From: Endocalyx cinctus
Taxonomy: Eukaryota; Ascomycota; Sordariomycetes; Amphisphaeriales; Apiosporaceae
DNA length: 64,000 bases
Assembly (NCBI GenBank): GCA_001600455.1
Contig: BCKC01000006.1
Location: forward strand, 3,410,001 to 3,474,000
Direction: 5' to 3'
The notes under the pieces are model-generated. The model did not search any database. It was given only the letters and a program-made list of their open reading frames with translations, and was not told the DNA's origin. Positions within the stretch are counted from its first letter, which is position 1. Each line of letters opens with the position of its first letter. The translations under genes were made by a program, and so were the position numbers. This document shows, piece by piece, positions 1 through 12,275 of the stretch.

Positions 1-157
1 TGCTAAAATCATCTAATAGGCATTTGGCACGCCATCGTTAACTAGACGACTGGGTCTACCCTTGCTGCCACTTTCATGTTTATTTGTCCGCGCTTCGGTA
101 CAAGTGTACCACATGTTTTTAGCCACGCACTTACACCCGCCCATCCCAACTTCGACT

Positions 158-679
158 ATGGACCTTTCGGTGGAATCGTCAACGCCCTCATCTCCTGCTG
201 TGATTGCCGCACTAGATCACCTAGACACGATCATCCGAAATGCGCTGGGCCGCGCCGTGTACGGGTCTGCCCCGCGACCATTCTGGGCCTTCACGTCAGA
301 TGACGCGATCGCCCTGCTCACCATGGTCGTGTTCTTTTTTCTCACGTGGGTGGTCCTGCTCATAGTGAAACTCCTCCTAGGTATGCTGCTTCTGCGATAT
401 GCGCGAGAGCGCTACGCCGCCACCAAGAAAAGAGAGCACGCGGTGGCCATCGGGAAAGCAGAAAAAGAAAACTACAACCAACCGGGAGCTCGCGTAGGCG
501 CTTTCAGCTCGGTCGAACTCGGTGATGATCGGCGCAAAATTCTTTACGAAGATGACCCCGAGGGGTTGAAGAGGATGCGCGATAGGGAAAGAAAGACTCA
601 AGAGAGACTCAAGAATGCGGAGGATGATGGGCTCGCTAAGGTGGTTAGGTATGAGATGGTGGCTAAAAGGATTTGGTGA
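158..679 (+). CDS. Small membrane protein with charged cytosolic tail, function unknown
   Basis: Single-exon frame of 173 residues if started at the ATG at 158. An in-frame ATG at 62 would add 32 residues that look like untranslated leader, so the inner start is preferred. A hydrophobic segment at residues about 51-79 is one long or two closely spaced membrane helices. It is followed by a basic, heptad-like, strongly charged tail (residues 80-173) with many Arg/Lys/Glu and a hydrophobic-aromatic end (VAKRIW). This layout suits a small ER or organelle membrane protein with a cytosolic coiled tail. I have an impression that the tail is conserved in filamentous fungi but cannot name the family, so no function is assigned. 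The gene sits at the window edge, so an upstream exon cannot be excluded. Confidence 0.7.
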   Translation: MDLSVESSTPSSPAVIAALDHLDTIIRNALGRAVYGSAPRPFWAFTSDDAIALLTMVVFFFLTWVVLLIVKLLLGMLLLRYARERYAATKKREHAVAIGKAEKENYNQPGARVGAFSSVELGDDRRKILYEDDPEGLKRMRDRERKTQERLKNAEDDGLAKVVRYEMVAKRIW

Positions 680-1358
680 ATTACTTCCAAATTATATATT
701 AGTTGTCATAAGGGTGAGCGAGTAGATGTATATATTCATTGCATGCATGAGCTTGGTGTTCAGGGGCACTGTCGTTTATTCATCGCGCTCTCATGCATTT
801 AGAAGCTATTCAGTTATGTCTTTGTCAGGAGCTTAGAACCCCTATCTTTTTGGACTATCATTGTCTTAAATGCTTTAATATTCATACGTATCTTATCTTT
901 TCTCCCCAAAGCATTGAAAAGGGTTGGCAATATAATTATAATTACCCTTCAGTTCTTCTACCATCGCTTTTTTAGAGACGATATATAATGTTAAATAAAT
1001 ATTTCGAGTTGGATGCTAAGGGTTGCCAAATGTAGGATGTACCAGATATTCAGATGCACTCATTTGTTCAGAGAGAGACAAATTCAGTGCTTCAAACTCG
1101 GTGCTTTAGAATCATTCAAAGAAATTTATAGATATAGATATTCTCAAGCCCAGTCTCCTCAGGGATGAAGATTTCTCGTAGTTTATATAAATATGAATTA
1201 TGGTATAGTTAATATACAAGTAGATGACATTAAGTATCATTACTTTTTTTTCTTCAGAGCCCGCCCACCCTATTCCAGTTTTCTTCTTCTAACTAGACCA
1301 GAACTAGATGTATCCAAGTCCATCCTACTTTTGTTTATGAATATTTATCTCCTCCACC
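680..1358. other. Convergent intergenic region
   Basis: AT-rich spacer between the 3' ends of the membrane protein (+) and the CFEM receptor (-). Short open frames here have no coding character. No RNA gene or repeat recognised. Confidence 0.5.
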
Positions 1359-3031
1359 TTACCAGTCATTCTTATATCGTGTATTGCTGTTCTCCATCAG
1401 TTCCAAATCATCCGAGTCGTGACCCTCATCGGTCTTTCGAGGGCCGAAGGTAACGCTCTGTGTAACGGACTTGGTGATGTTGACGCCGCGGCTATGCCCG
1501 GGAGACCTGGTCGAGATTCTATATGGTTTCGAATTGCTCGCTTCCGCAGTCGAACCGAAGCACCCGGGGAATACGCGACGAAGCAATGAGCGGGCACCTG
1601 GCAGGCAGCAGCAGATGATGCTGACGTAAAGTTCTAGTACGCTTAGGTAGTTTCCGGGGACATTGTCGTCTGTTATAAAAAAAAAAGTTCAATTCGTTAG
1701 AAAGAGGTCCGCATCAATGAACGAGATTTACATAGTTTACTCACAGGTAAAGTTCGTGGTCTTGGACCATTGGACGAGTGAGCTCAGTCGAACGACACTT
1801 ACGATAGTAATACTGCTAGTGTGTAAGCCCAAGATCAAAGACAACAAATAGGAGTGATCTACTCACAAGATCCCAACTAAGAACATCAGCACTAGGTAGA
1901 TTTTCTTCTTCCGACCGAGGTTTAATTTGATTAGATGCGGAACTGGCATTAGCATAATCCATAAGTCGAGTACGATATTGATGCCTGCGTGCGACCAGCC
2001 AAGCGCGTTGAGATCGATGCAGTGGCCCTCCGTCGTTCCCTTCCATCCTTCCCAGCCAAATTCCAGGGGTAAACAATGCAGCAAGAAGGCCAAGAAAGAA
2101 GCCAAAATGAATGCAGCGTTGAATGTAATAACGCCAAAGACATGGTTCCGGAACGACGTGACGGGGAACACGCGGAGGTAAAATAACAGGATCGAAAATT
2201 TGGTGAGTGCCAGGCCCCAAAGGTAGAGTAGTTCGGCAACGAAGTACAACTATCTCACAGTCAGACTAGTTTACAGCATGTAATACTCAAATTATACTGA
2301 CCAGTGTAAGTTTTGTAATATCGTCGGGTGGGATAGTCCATAAGTCGCGACCAAAGCCCAGGTCAGAGACTATCAACATGTTAGAAATCTTATCACAACC
2401 TCGGTGGATATTTCACGTACTTATGAACTCAAGTATTCCGGTGCCAATACCTGTGAGCTGTAGAACTTGTTAAAATCACTGTAATAAACCACGAATCATT
2501 CTCAGTGATGATTGTGTCCTTACCAGTGCCAAAACAGCAAAGCCATCCGAAACATCCAATCCCTTACTTTCAAGACTGTCCCAGATTCTCATACCAGCCG
2601 CTACTATCGACAGGGCGCCAAAGACTCCGGTGATTATACGTGCGATGTCAGTTTGATCTCGAATCGGCCTTTCGCAGAGTCGCTCCGTTGCATTTTGGGC
2701 CGCTGAAATCGGGTTAGAGTACGTGAATGCCTGCAGATCATATGAATACGCACCTAAACTGTCAATGACAGAGCACGACGCTAAAGTACACCCCGTAACG
2801 TTCGTTAAGAGAGGCACATCAGCGCAGATACACGGAAAATCGGTTTGATCGCAGGCTGAATTTGGTAGAAAAGTTGCCAAGCAAGTGGCCTAGAATTGTA
2901 TCTCACTGTTAGTTAGGGTCACGATAGATAACCCGCAACGTCTCTTTACTTACCGAGCATTCCGGAAAACTCTGAGCACTTGAGAGCGACACAAGACCGG
3001 CACCCGTCAGCCAAACCCACGATACCTTCAT
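1359..3031 (-). CDS. CFEM-domain, PTH11-type seven-helix receptor
   Basis: Seven exons on the minus strand: 3031-2954, 2889-2524, 2457-2421, 2369-2302, 2249-1867, 1815-1745 and 1669-1359, giving 437 residues with all phases consistent. A signal peptide (MKVSWVWLTGAGLVSLSSAQ) precedes a CFEM domain with eight cysteines (pattern PEC..TC..SAC..FPCIC..TGC..ASC..LC). Membrane helices follow, with the motifs of fungal 'rhodopsin' integral membrane proteins: GFGRDLW after the second helix, LYFVAELLYLWGLALTK, a WKGTTEGHC loop and YDNVPGNYLSVLE before the last helix. Family knowledge: CFEM-GPCRs such as Magnaporthe Pth11 sense surface or host cues at the plasma membrane, upstream of cAMP signalling. 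The Ser/Thr/Lys-rich cytosolic tail fits a receptor. Ligand unknown. Several introns are short, and the third coding exon is only 37 nt. Confidence 0.88.
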
Positions 3032-6000
3032 GACATCGGTTTCTCTCTCGAGTTCGGCACTAGCTTCAAACTTGAAATTGCTCGTAAGGGTGGAAAATGA
3101 CGACCACTCGGAGAGTATCAGCAACAGCCCAGGCCCAATGAGTAGAAAATGGGATCGGCATTACAGAGTGGTCCAGAACTATAACCATAAGAGTACTGGC
3201 ACCACTTGAAAGAGATGGGATCGATATATGCTTAAAACTCTTCGATCTGTCAGGGGTTTAGTCAACATAGTTTGATCGTGCCCCTCTCGAGCAGCAAGGG
3301 CAAGGGTACAATATTGATTTTTCCTTCTACGAGTGTCTTTTTGATCTCCATTATTATCCCTCTACATATACCTAGAAATAGAGGATTTTATACATATAAT
3401 AACGAAACTCTCTAGTTTATACGTATTCGGTCTTTGCTCGGTGAGCATTCGCGACAGAGACTGCTATACTTCCAACTCTTGCAAGACCTAATTCGAGATA
3501 AGGCGCTTGCTAAGAACATAATCAGCCAAGAAGCAGGCCCCCTACCTTGGGATTAAAGCTTTTTAAAGTACTATTTACTCAACAGATTATTTTCCTGCTG
3601 TCGAACCATTAAAATGTTGGCAACGCCATCCCTGAAACAACACTACATAAGTCTCGCGTAACATTTCGGTTCGCCCTCAGTCTCCATACAAGCATAAATA
3701 CAAGCAAGACCAAGTAAACAGCACGTGTTATGATGCCATTTAAGCGAATCTAAAGAAAATAAAGAATAGGCGAGGAGTGAGTTTAACCTCGATTTCGGCC
3801 AGGTCTACCCCAGGGAGATTCTTACCTCAGTGAATCATTTAGTGTACCATACACAGTAGATGTGATGACCAAGCGACGGCACAGCAATCAAGTGGTATCA
3901 AGGACTATAACTGACGGCACGCAAGGTCCTAGCGTTCGTAAACACCGAATATACTCGTGAGAAACATGGTATGATGTAAAATTTAATTTTACTATAGAGT
4001 TCGAAATTTTCAACGACGACTTTCCTCTTCTGCTTGCAGCGGCCAATGATCATTTCTACATGCATCTATGCTGCAAAGGAGATCCTTCGCTCGCTTAATC
4101 GGTGTATGGAAGGATTCCTTCTTAGGTTACATTAACCCAATACCAAAGAGCAACTAAGGCTATGGCTCAAGGGCAGCGTGCTACGCTGCTGCATAATTTG
4201 AGGCGATAGATGAATGATAATTAGATGACTAAGTGTGGTTATGCGCATCCATGGGTAATAATACTCCGAATAATGAAATGTATATGATATATTTTCCTTT
4301 CCTTGTCCATCTGAAGAGCGAGGGAGTCTGGTTGGCAGTTCGTTAACGATATGGCTTAAACCCACCCACCACACTAGTTAATCGCAGAGGTTTACTGTGT
4401 AGTATTTCTAGTTGACATATTAAATATAGATATCTAGAGTCGGAAATGATTTTCAAGTGGTCTATCCCCGCTAGAAATACGACATTATAGTCTTTACAAT
4501 ATGCCCGTAACTATATCGCTAATACGATATTCCAACATGTTTAGAAACCCCGAGATAAACTACGACTAAAAATTAATATCGGGAGAGGGAAAAAAGGGGG
4601 GTGTTTCTCTCTTCAACCGTACCGAGAATTATGTTACATACGGACAACAGCGGTTGAACCAAGGAATGGGGAGCCTCTACCCAGTCAGCCAGTATAGTAG
4701 TGAAAGGACGAGAGAAGTAAAGTGCACAGTTCGGAATACGACATTAGCATCCGCCGGGAAGGGACTTTTTGCGCGTAGCCTTAGGATTGCGGGTATCCCC
4801 GTAAACGGTTCGATAAAATACTGGGGACCCTGCTAACCTTTTTGATAATGAATGACGAAGGCGTTATTACTGGTCTGAATATTTGAACCCAGCTATAATA
4901 TACTCGCTGTACAGAGTGCTAAGTCTATTTCGGATATTTTTCCCTCTTGGCTTTCTTGTCTTCATGGTTCTCGTCTGGGATAATTCCCGGGTCATGACCA
5001 AGTTGCCAGCATGCATATTTTTATAGAGAATAAGGAAATAATACAGCAGAGATTTGAAAAGGTAAAGGCAATAACAGACATACCATCCAACTTAACCTTC
5101 TTTGCTTACTACCCCTCTGCCCCTCCACGCTCAGACCGTTTTTTCTTTTCGTCCCTTTTTCATCGACGCTTTGGTATTTTCTCGGCCTCGATCTCCGAGG
5201 TTTGTTTCTACATTAGGTCTTAAATGCAAGACCCTTTTCCCGTCACAAATGCCTAGGTACTGGCTCGAACATGGGGATTTTCTACGAGTTACCATGTCAA
5301 GTCATGTTAAGAAACAAACCACACAACCTTACGATGGAAAACGCAAAGACCATTGAAGAGCCTGCAACATTATTCTGAAACGTATCGTTTAACCGTGCCA
5401 AACTCAGTGTACAATATTCAGATTAACACCATGGCTGCAAGGGAGCTGACTCTTGGCAATCGAAAGGTTTGCCTTAACTGTAGGAAAAGTATACCAAGCA
5501 TAATATCGCCAGTTAATTTGATAGTTTAGTGTATTTTTAACCAAAATTTTCTTAATATTGAATTATTATAACACTATCAACGGGTCAACGATACCTTCTC
5601 CGCCTAGTCTGATCGTGTCCCCAGACAGCAGCTGATCCGGAAACTGGGAAAATCGTTTGCCAACCGTATCAGCATCCCTCGCAACAGTTTATGTACCCTA
5701 GGTGAGGATCAAGCCAATACACTAATGGTTCCAATGGTTCCAAGGCGAACCATGTCAACCAGGATGAAGTTACTCCTACCAGCCGGAGATTAAACCCACC
5801 TCATGCGAATGCCTTCGACAGAAGAGAACACTAGGTTAACGAACTCCCAATCTGACAATACAAGGTATATGTGGGCTGGGAGATATACTATCTAATCAAT
5901 ATGCATGGCAACGACCAACAGCGTCTTAAATATACTCCGTACCTCTCTATCCAATCCCAATGACTCGGCAATTAATTCTCGCTCCGAACCAAGCCCTTCT

Positions 6001-6127
6001 ACATCAGCGGCACAGGTAATTTTGAAGGAAGGGAAAAAAGAAAACAGAAATTCTTGTGCATCCAAAAGCTGACCCCCAGGATATACGGGTGACCGGTTAT
6101 ATTGCTTCGTTTCTTCTTACTGCAGCT
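3032..6127. other. Long AT-rich intergenic region
   Basis: About 3.1 kb between the divergently transcribed receptor and P450. Only short, non-coding-like frames are seen. It contains a small 7-bp inverted repeat near 4174-4190 (GCAGCGT/ACGCTGC) and one copy of the dispersed 9-mer TACTCCGTA at 5933-5941. It presumably holds both promoters. Confidence 0.5.
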
Positions 6128-7872
6128 ATGTTCCTATTGTTGATATTCGCCGGCATTGCCGCGTGGCTGGTCCAGGTTCGTGGAGAATCTTATTACAATA
6201 TTACTTTCTCAACTATTAAATCTGTGGATGTAGTATTGCTGACAGTTGAGGGGGGAAAAGCACATCCATACTGGTATTCGTAACCGGATCGGACACCTTC
6301 CGGGGCCGTCATACACCAAGTTCACCGGGCTCGTCTTGAAGTATCATACACTCATTGGCAATCGTATATACTACGTCGAAGATCTGCATAAGCAGTATGG
6401 ACCGATCGTACGGATTGCGCCTAACGAAGTCGCCGTGGATGACAACGAGGCGCATGCGACCATCCACAAGATCGGATCCGGGTTCCTGAAATCGGACTGG
6501 TACGATTCCGTGGCCGGGCTCGAACCGGGTCTCTTTGCTGAGAGGAATCCTCAGAAGCACGCCGTCCGACGCAAGCTCTTCTCCCAGCCGTTCAGCAACT
6601 CGGCCCTGCACCGGAACTGGGAGTCTCAAGTCCGTCAGACCGTCACCCTCACCATCTCCAAGATCAAGGACGAATTGAAGAAGCCGGGCGCCGCCTGCGA
6701 CCTCTTGAAATGGTTCACCCTCATGGCCCAAGATATCATCGCACACCTGTCCTTCGGCGAGTCGTTCCACATGGTTGAAGAAGGAAAGGTAAGCTGGCCG
6801 ATACCTGACTAAAGATGTATTATTCAGGAAGTCAACATGTGTATCTAATATATGTCATCATTTCTAGCAAACTTCATACATCGACGCCATCCAGGCAGCT
6901 ATGCTTAGCATCATTTTAGCCTACGAAATGCCGTGGTTGAATGCCATTCTTCGAGTTCTGCCCTTCAAGGCTACGAAAGAGCTAACCCACGCTCTCGAGA
7001 TCGTAATAGAGCAAGGCGGGATTGCAGTCGAGAACATGCGACGTGCAGACTCCGGTAAGCAGAACCTATTCAGCCAGATGGTAGCGATGAGCGACCCGAA
7101 GGATCCCGCGCCCATGATCTCCGAGAACGCGATCAAATCCGAAGCGTGCAACCTGATCGTGGCCGGGTCCGACACCACATCCATTACCATGACGTACCTA
7201 GTGTGGGCGGTCTTGAAGCAGCCGAAGCTCCGGCAGGCGCTCGAGGAAGAGGTCGCCGCCCTGAGCCCCGAACTCGACATGAAGGAGCTCGTGCAGGCGC
7301 CTCTTCTCAACAGCGTCATTCAGGAGACCCTGCGCAGGCACTCGGCTATCCCCGGCGCGATGCCGAGGTCCGTCCCGCCTAAGGGCGTCACTTTCTGCGG
7401 CCACTTCATCCCCGGCGGGACTACCGTCAGCACGCATATACACATGACGACGAGGGATCCCAAGGTTTTCGAGAACCCCGACGTGTGAGTATTTTCCGTT
7501 TTGCTTTTCGTGTTCACTTTCCCGTTCGATTCACCGTGGACAATGAAATAAATTTTGCCCCGAGGAGAAGAAAAAAAAAAAAAGGTCAGACTAACCAAGA
7601 TATTGAACTACAACAGGTTCGACGGTTACCGATTCTACGATATGAGCAAGTTGACGTCGGCGCAGAAGACGGCCATGGCCGCTTTCGGAGCCGGATCGCG
7701 AATCTGCGTTGGCATTCACTTGGCGATGATGGAGTTCCGTTTCGCGACTGCTATTCTCTTCCGTGAATGTAAGGGTTTGAAAATTAGCCCGGAAATGACG
7801 GAAGACATGATGCATATGGAGGAGAGATTCTTCGGGAACCCGAAGGGCCACATGATGAAAGTTGTATGTTAA
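6128..7872 (+). CDS. Cytochrome P450 monooxygenase
   Basis: Four exons: 6128-6175, then from 6246 (or 6261) to 6788, 6868-7484 and 7617-7872, giving about 487 residues (482 with the later acceptor). The short first exon encodes a membrane-anchor helix (MFLLLIFAGIAAWLVQ). Next come a proline hinge (HLPGP), the I-helix oxygen-activation motif AGSDTTS, the K-helix ExxR (ETLRR) and the heme-binding loop FGAGSRICVG, whose Cys is the axial heme ligand. It is therefore a microsomal class II P450 that needs NADPH-P450 reductase. Substrate and CYP family cannot be told. The FxPxRF region is degenerate (FDGYRF). Exon 1 has no usable upstream start: an in-frame stop lies at 6023. The last intron holds a poly-A run near 7571-7583. 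No other biosynthetic gene lies next to it. Confidence 0.9.
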
Positions 7873-9398
7873 TGACCGCAGAAGCAAGAGGGAGAGACAA
7901 ACAGGTGTGAGGGGAGTTGTTGGAGGTGGTGGGTTTCATGATGACGAAATTAGACCTAAATACTTAATCATGTAACTATAGTAGTGTCGGAGTCTGAAAA
8001 TTGGTCTAAGAATAGATAATTGAGATATACTTCTTGTTAGTCTTCGTGACTACTAATAGCTTTTGCATTCTAAACATCATGGTACAATATTTCGTGTTTG
8101 TATTCATATATATGAAGGTGAAGCATACGTTTATGAATGGATAATAATTCTAATATTGACGACAGGGGCTCAGCTCAGGGGTAATTAAGCGTCAAAATAG
8201 TGGCGGAGATTGTGGGAGAGACTTTTTTTTTTTTTTTTTTCTTAATTTAACAAATGGTTTTCAGGTATTATCATCCTTCTAATAATAATAAGTTGGACCT
8301 CCAGCGATCGCTAGCTGACCGCGCCGCATGCATACGGTAAAAGGACTCCGTGCCATAAAGCGTATTGAATTGCGCGAAGTTATTATTCTAGCCGTATAAT
8401 TGGTCCAAGACGTTGAGAATAAGACAGTGACAGAAATTGTAATGAAAGTCTAATATTAGCTGTGACCGAATGGGTAGAAGACTTGAGAGACTCAAGAACA
8501 TGCTTACTTCGCCGCTTTGGCTACTTCGCCCTGTCATTTATTGATAAAAGGTACAAAAAGGGGGGAAAGTAAAACCTCTGAACATAGTTCTTGTCATCTA
8601 ACTCGTTTTACTTTTTCTCGAGGCGGTTTTTTTTCTTCCTTATCATCTTCAAGGCTAGAAATATGAGTATTTTCAACTCAAATTATGCTAGCCTTACCTA
8701 TATAAAGACTATTAGACCTGCAAAGATATCTCTTGGTACTATAAACGATGACTCGGTGGATGAGCTTAACAGTTTAGTTTCTGTTTCACCAACTCTTTCA
8801 TTGTTGGTCGCTTCTGGGATTGGATTGTGGGTTCTGCTGTAGTTGCTATAGTTAAAACCTTTCAATCCTTCTTTTCCCATCGTCCCGTCCTTCTCTTCAC
8901 CGCATCAGGAGCGAAGAAAATGGCATGATTATCAGTTAATTCCAAATCGGCGTATCACGACGAGTCGCACATGTTGCTGACAGCCTAGGATCATTGGCGT
9001 GTATGTGGAAACTCCGCATCTCTATATAGAGAAAAAGTCGGAATGGGATCAGGATCCGATACACATTGTTGCCCGTTACATCATTCTCACTATATCACGG
9101 CTGACTGTTGTGCTACTTCAGCAAAATTTATGATGTCAGTAATATGCGAGAGTCAGAGCTCATGAGCGGAATTACTCTTTCGACTTCGATGACGATTTTG
9201 ATCTAATTAGTCTAAAGGAAGGAATATATTCGGTTTGTGCCACTGCTGGCCGTTATCTGGGTTTATTATAAGAATGCTTCTGTCCCAGGCTAAATTTTTG
9301 TTTTGGGATTCTCTTATTAGCCATTAAACACTTCGCAGCTACTACCAATCAGTCCTCACACAGAGATCTATCCAAAATTCTCAATACTTAGCAACACC

Positions 9399-9454
<56 letters not shown>

Positions 9455-9456
9455 CC
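7873..9456. other. Intergenic region with T tract
   Basis: AT-rich spacer with a run of about 18 T at 8223-8240. An 83-codon frame at 8591-8842 has no recognisable features and is treated as chance. The last 55 bases are the ATC microsatellite described separately. Confidence 0.45.
9400..9453 (+). repeat. (ATC)n / (CAT)n microsatellite in 5' leader
   Basis: About 18 uninterrupted CAT/ATC triplets end directly before the start codon context CACCATG of the secreted protein. The repeat contains no ATG, so it adds no upstream start. It probably lies in the 5' untranslated leader or core promoter and would be expected to vary in length between strains. Confidence 0.9.
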
Positions 9457-9927
9457 ATGAAAGTCGTCCAACTTCTTACCACCAGCAGCTTCCTGCCAGC
9501 TCTCTCTCTAGCAGCGTCCGTAACCGTCCTCACAAAACGCGACTACGTTAACCCCGCCCCCTGCGTAGGAATCGCCATCAAGAACATCCTAGCGCCGGGA
9601 GGCGCCGGCGAGATCGAGTACCAGGGCTTCGGTGTCGTGGGCATCGACGGATCGGATCCGGAGTGGGAGGCCGGAAGCTTGGACGTCTACTATGCTTCGG
9701 ACGTCTGCGACCGCACGATCAACGACCAGAAGGTGACGTGCTCCGGCGACGTCACTAAGCAGTGCTCTGACTACGGCGTGGCTACCTACAACGGGTTGAA
9801 CTGCAGGACAATCTGTTATGACTCCAGCGTACATGACCCAAAGGACCCGGACTTTTGCTGGCGCTCGGATGGTGGGTCGGGGAATGTTGAGATCATTGGG
9901 GTTCTTATTTGTGATCAGGAGATGTAA
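9457..9927 (+). CDS. Small secreted cysteine-rich protein (effector-like)
   Basis: Single-exon frame of 156 residues. An N-terminal hydrophobic signal peptide (about residues 1-20) is followed by a dibasic Lys27-Arg28 (LTKR-DY), a typical Kex2 processing site. The mature part has eight cysteines (36, 84, 95, 103, 116, 120, 134, 152), enough for four disulfides, and no membrane segment. Size, export signal and cysteine content match fungal small secreted proteins, some of which are plant-interaction effectors. I recognise no named family, so effector status is inference. The leader carries the ATC microsatellite. Coding GC is much higher than in the flanking DNA, which supports a real gene. 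Confidence 0.82.
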   Translation: MKVVQLLTTSSFLPALSLAASVTVLTKRDYVNPAPCVGIAIKNILAPGGAGEIEYQGFGVVGIDGSDPEWEAGSLDVYYASDVCDRTINDQKVTCSGDVTKQCSDYGVATYNGLNCRTICYDSSVHDPKDPDFCWRSDGGSGNVEIIGVLICDQEM

Positions 9928-12275
9928 GAGGGGGTTAGTAGCCGTGGTAGTGAAGGCTGAATCAGAGATTAGAATTACAGAAATCAGTCTTGTGATGATA
10001 AGGTAAAGGGAGTTCTGGGTGGGATAAAAGCACACTCTCTTACAAGTCAGAAACACTTTTATATCAAAGGATAGTGGACCAGGGGTGGTGTAACTAGTGG
10101 AGGACTTCTATCATTATTCTGTACCATATCAGGGTTAAGGAGGATAAATAGTTTCTGATTTTCTTTTCGGGGCTTTACTTTAACCAGATAATTATCTTTA
10201 ACATGCACGAAGATTTTCACAAATAAAAATCACATTCGCTAATTTGATATATTTTTCCTTTTTTTTCCTCCGTTATTTTAATATACCTTTTTTTTCTGTA
10301 TGTATTATATTACCATTAGGCTCCACCCCGCGGGTATATATTGTTCGGCATAGCGGTGTGCCCCATATTCTGACTTCATCAATACCTCGTACAACTGGGC
10401 CGCACTCATTGCCTTCTTCGGCCCTGTCGCGGACTGCTTCCAACCCTAACTGCGTCTCACATGTCGCTTGGCCTCCACCCGAAAACCTCCCTTCTCACAG
10501 CTGACGTTCAGCTATTCGGACGCCGATTGGGCTCCCCTGCAGGCATGTCCTCTCCTTCCGACTTATTTGGGAGCCTCCCCCTTTCCGGTTCTTATCTGAG
10601 CAGGTAGTTGCGTTAGGCGCCCTAGCCTCAGCTTATCGCGAATCTCGTAAAATCTTTCCTCAGTATTACGAACCAACAGATACGATGACCGCAAAATAGG
10701 CCATAATAGAAGAAATGAAGAAAACGGGCCCCGCCAGTAGAATCTACCGAAAGAACCACGAGCCGGATATCACGTGACATGACTGGATAACTAGGATAGT
10801 TATCCAACATATCTAGTACCCATAGAGAGGGAATGAAGGGATATATAAGGTCGGTTATTTCCTATATATCTAATCATTCATTACCTTCACAGTTATCAAT
10901 CTAAGTCTGAGTCTTCAACCATATTGAAATCTTAGTAAATACTAGACAGATTCTTATACAACCCTGATAACTTTATCGTACTATTTACCATAGGTCTTAC
11001 GACTTCTCGCTTATTTACCCTACAAACACAAACCCACATGTAAACATCAGTCAATTTAGGTCAAGAGGGTTAAGGTTGTAACATAAAGGACTTAAAACTT
11101 GAAATATAAATTTCTCATTATTGATTACGTGATTATAGGTTTCCTAATGGAACATATCTTAAAATTGTAAATAATATACTTCAAGATCCGGGGAAAAAAA
11201 AACCCTTGGCTATATATCCCTGATTGATCAAGGTCAGGTCGGCTCAGGATCATGCACAACAAAGGAAATTGCTGAGCGCAATTTTCGGGTGTGACAATTA
11301 TATATCTCTCAAAGAGTTCATGGAATGCTCCGAGTTTCTAGATGTCGTAGTATAAAATACTTCCCTATATTCATATCCTTGACAGGTATTTCTGGGAATA
11401 GTAGAAAAACAAAAAGATGTTGTCAGTGTATACGATATGACCAGGTGCTCAGTAATATGATCAACTCAAGCTTCATGGAAGTTTACTTGATTTTATAGTG
11501 CTTCCACGTGCATGTTGAGTATCTCGGTGGATTTATTATCTTTCTGAGTTTTACCCTCCATGTTTCTGTCTACAGCCCTGATTGCGCTGACCAACAGTAA
11601 GCTATGATGTTTGTATGATTAGACAATAGTAGGTGTGTGCAAAAGACTTACTCAGAGTGAAAGGTGCAGATATTCACATACACTTGAAGGAGGTCGTAGT
11701 TTTTCAAAGTCTTCGTAGGGAATAAAAAGGGGGACAGATTTTAGGTCGATATGATCAATACGAGACTGATAGTTAATTATAGTACTTGTTAATGAATTGA
11801 TTGCTACTTTTCTTTTTCAATTCAATTGGAAAAAGAAATTGTATCATCATCCAATAATATCATAGGATGGCAAACCTATAACTTAGTTAATAATTATTAG
11901 CTCGTGAAATGACCTTTCCATTCTCCCATCAGCATTCCATTCTATTCTAGTCTTAAGGATGCATGAATTATCTACATTGTTTAACTACTAGAACAATGAT
12001 TTTGAGTCACACAATGTAATATATCATTCTTCCATTGTTAATAATTCAATTCTATTATTGTCTCATAATTTATATATAACTTTCCATGCCCCCAACAAGA
12101 TGAAAGTAAAATCTACTTCATACACATCTTGCACTTGTCCTCTCCTACCTCATTCCTCAATCATTACTGAAACTTGAATCGTCTTATTATCCTTTGTCAT
12201 AATATCAGCTAATAAAATACGATATTGACGAAATAATTATAAGTTCTTGCTAGATTTTGTTGGATCGCAGTCATC
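9928..12275. other. AT-rich intergenic region with possible element relic
   Basis: About 2.3 kb without a convincing gene. A GC-richer island at about 10320-10620 contains a stretch that could be a retroelement remnant (see findings). A near-perfect inverted repeat of 14-15 bp lies at 11809-11838 (TTTCTTTTTCAATT against AATTGGAAAAAGAAA, one bulged G). The rest is very AT-rich. Confidence 0.45.

Noticed and set aside
5955..6016. Extra upstream coding exon for the P450 starting near 5960
   Set aside because: The implied intron would be only about 30 nt and the join shifts frame into a stop.
8591..8880. Overlapping frames on both strands with a hydrophobic end
   Set aside because: Low-complexity Phe-rich start from T runs; no conserved feature, and the two strands contradict each other.
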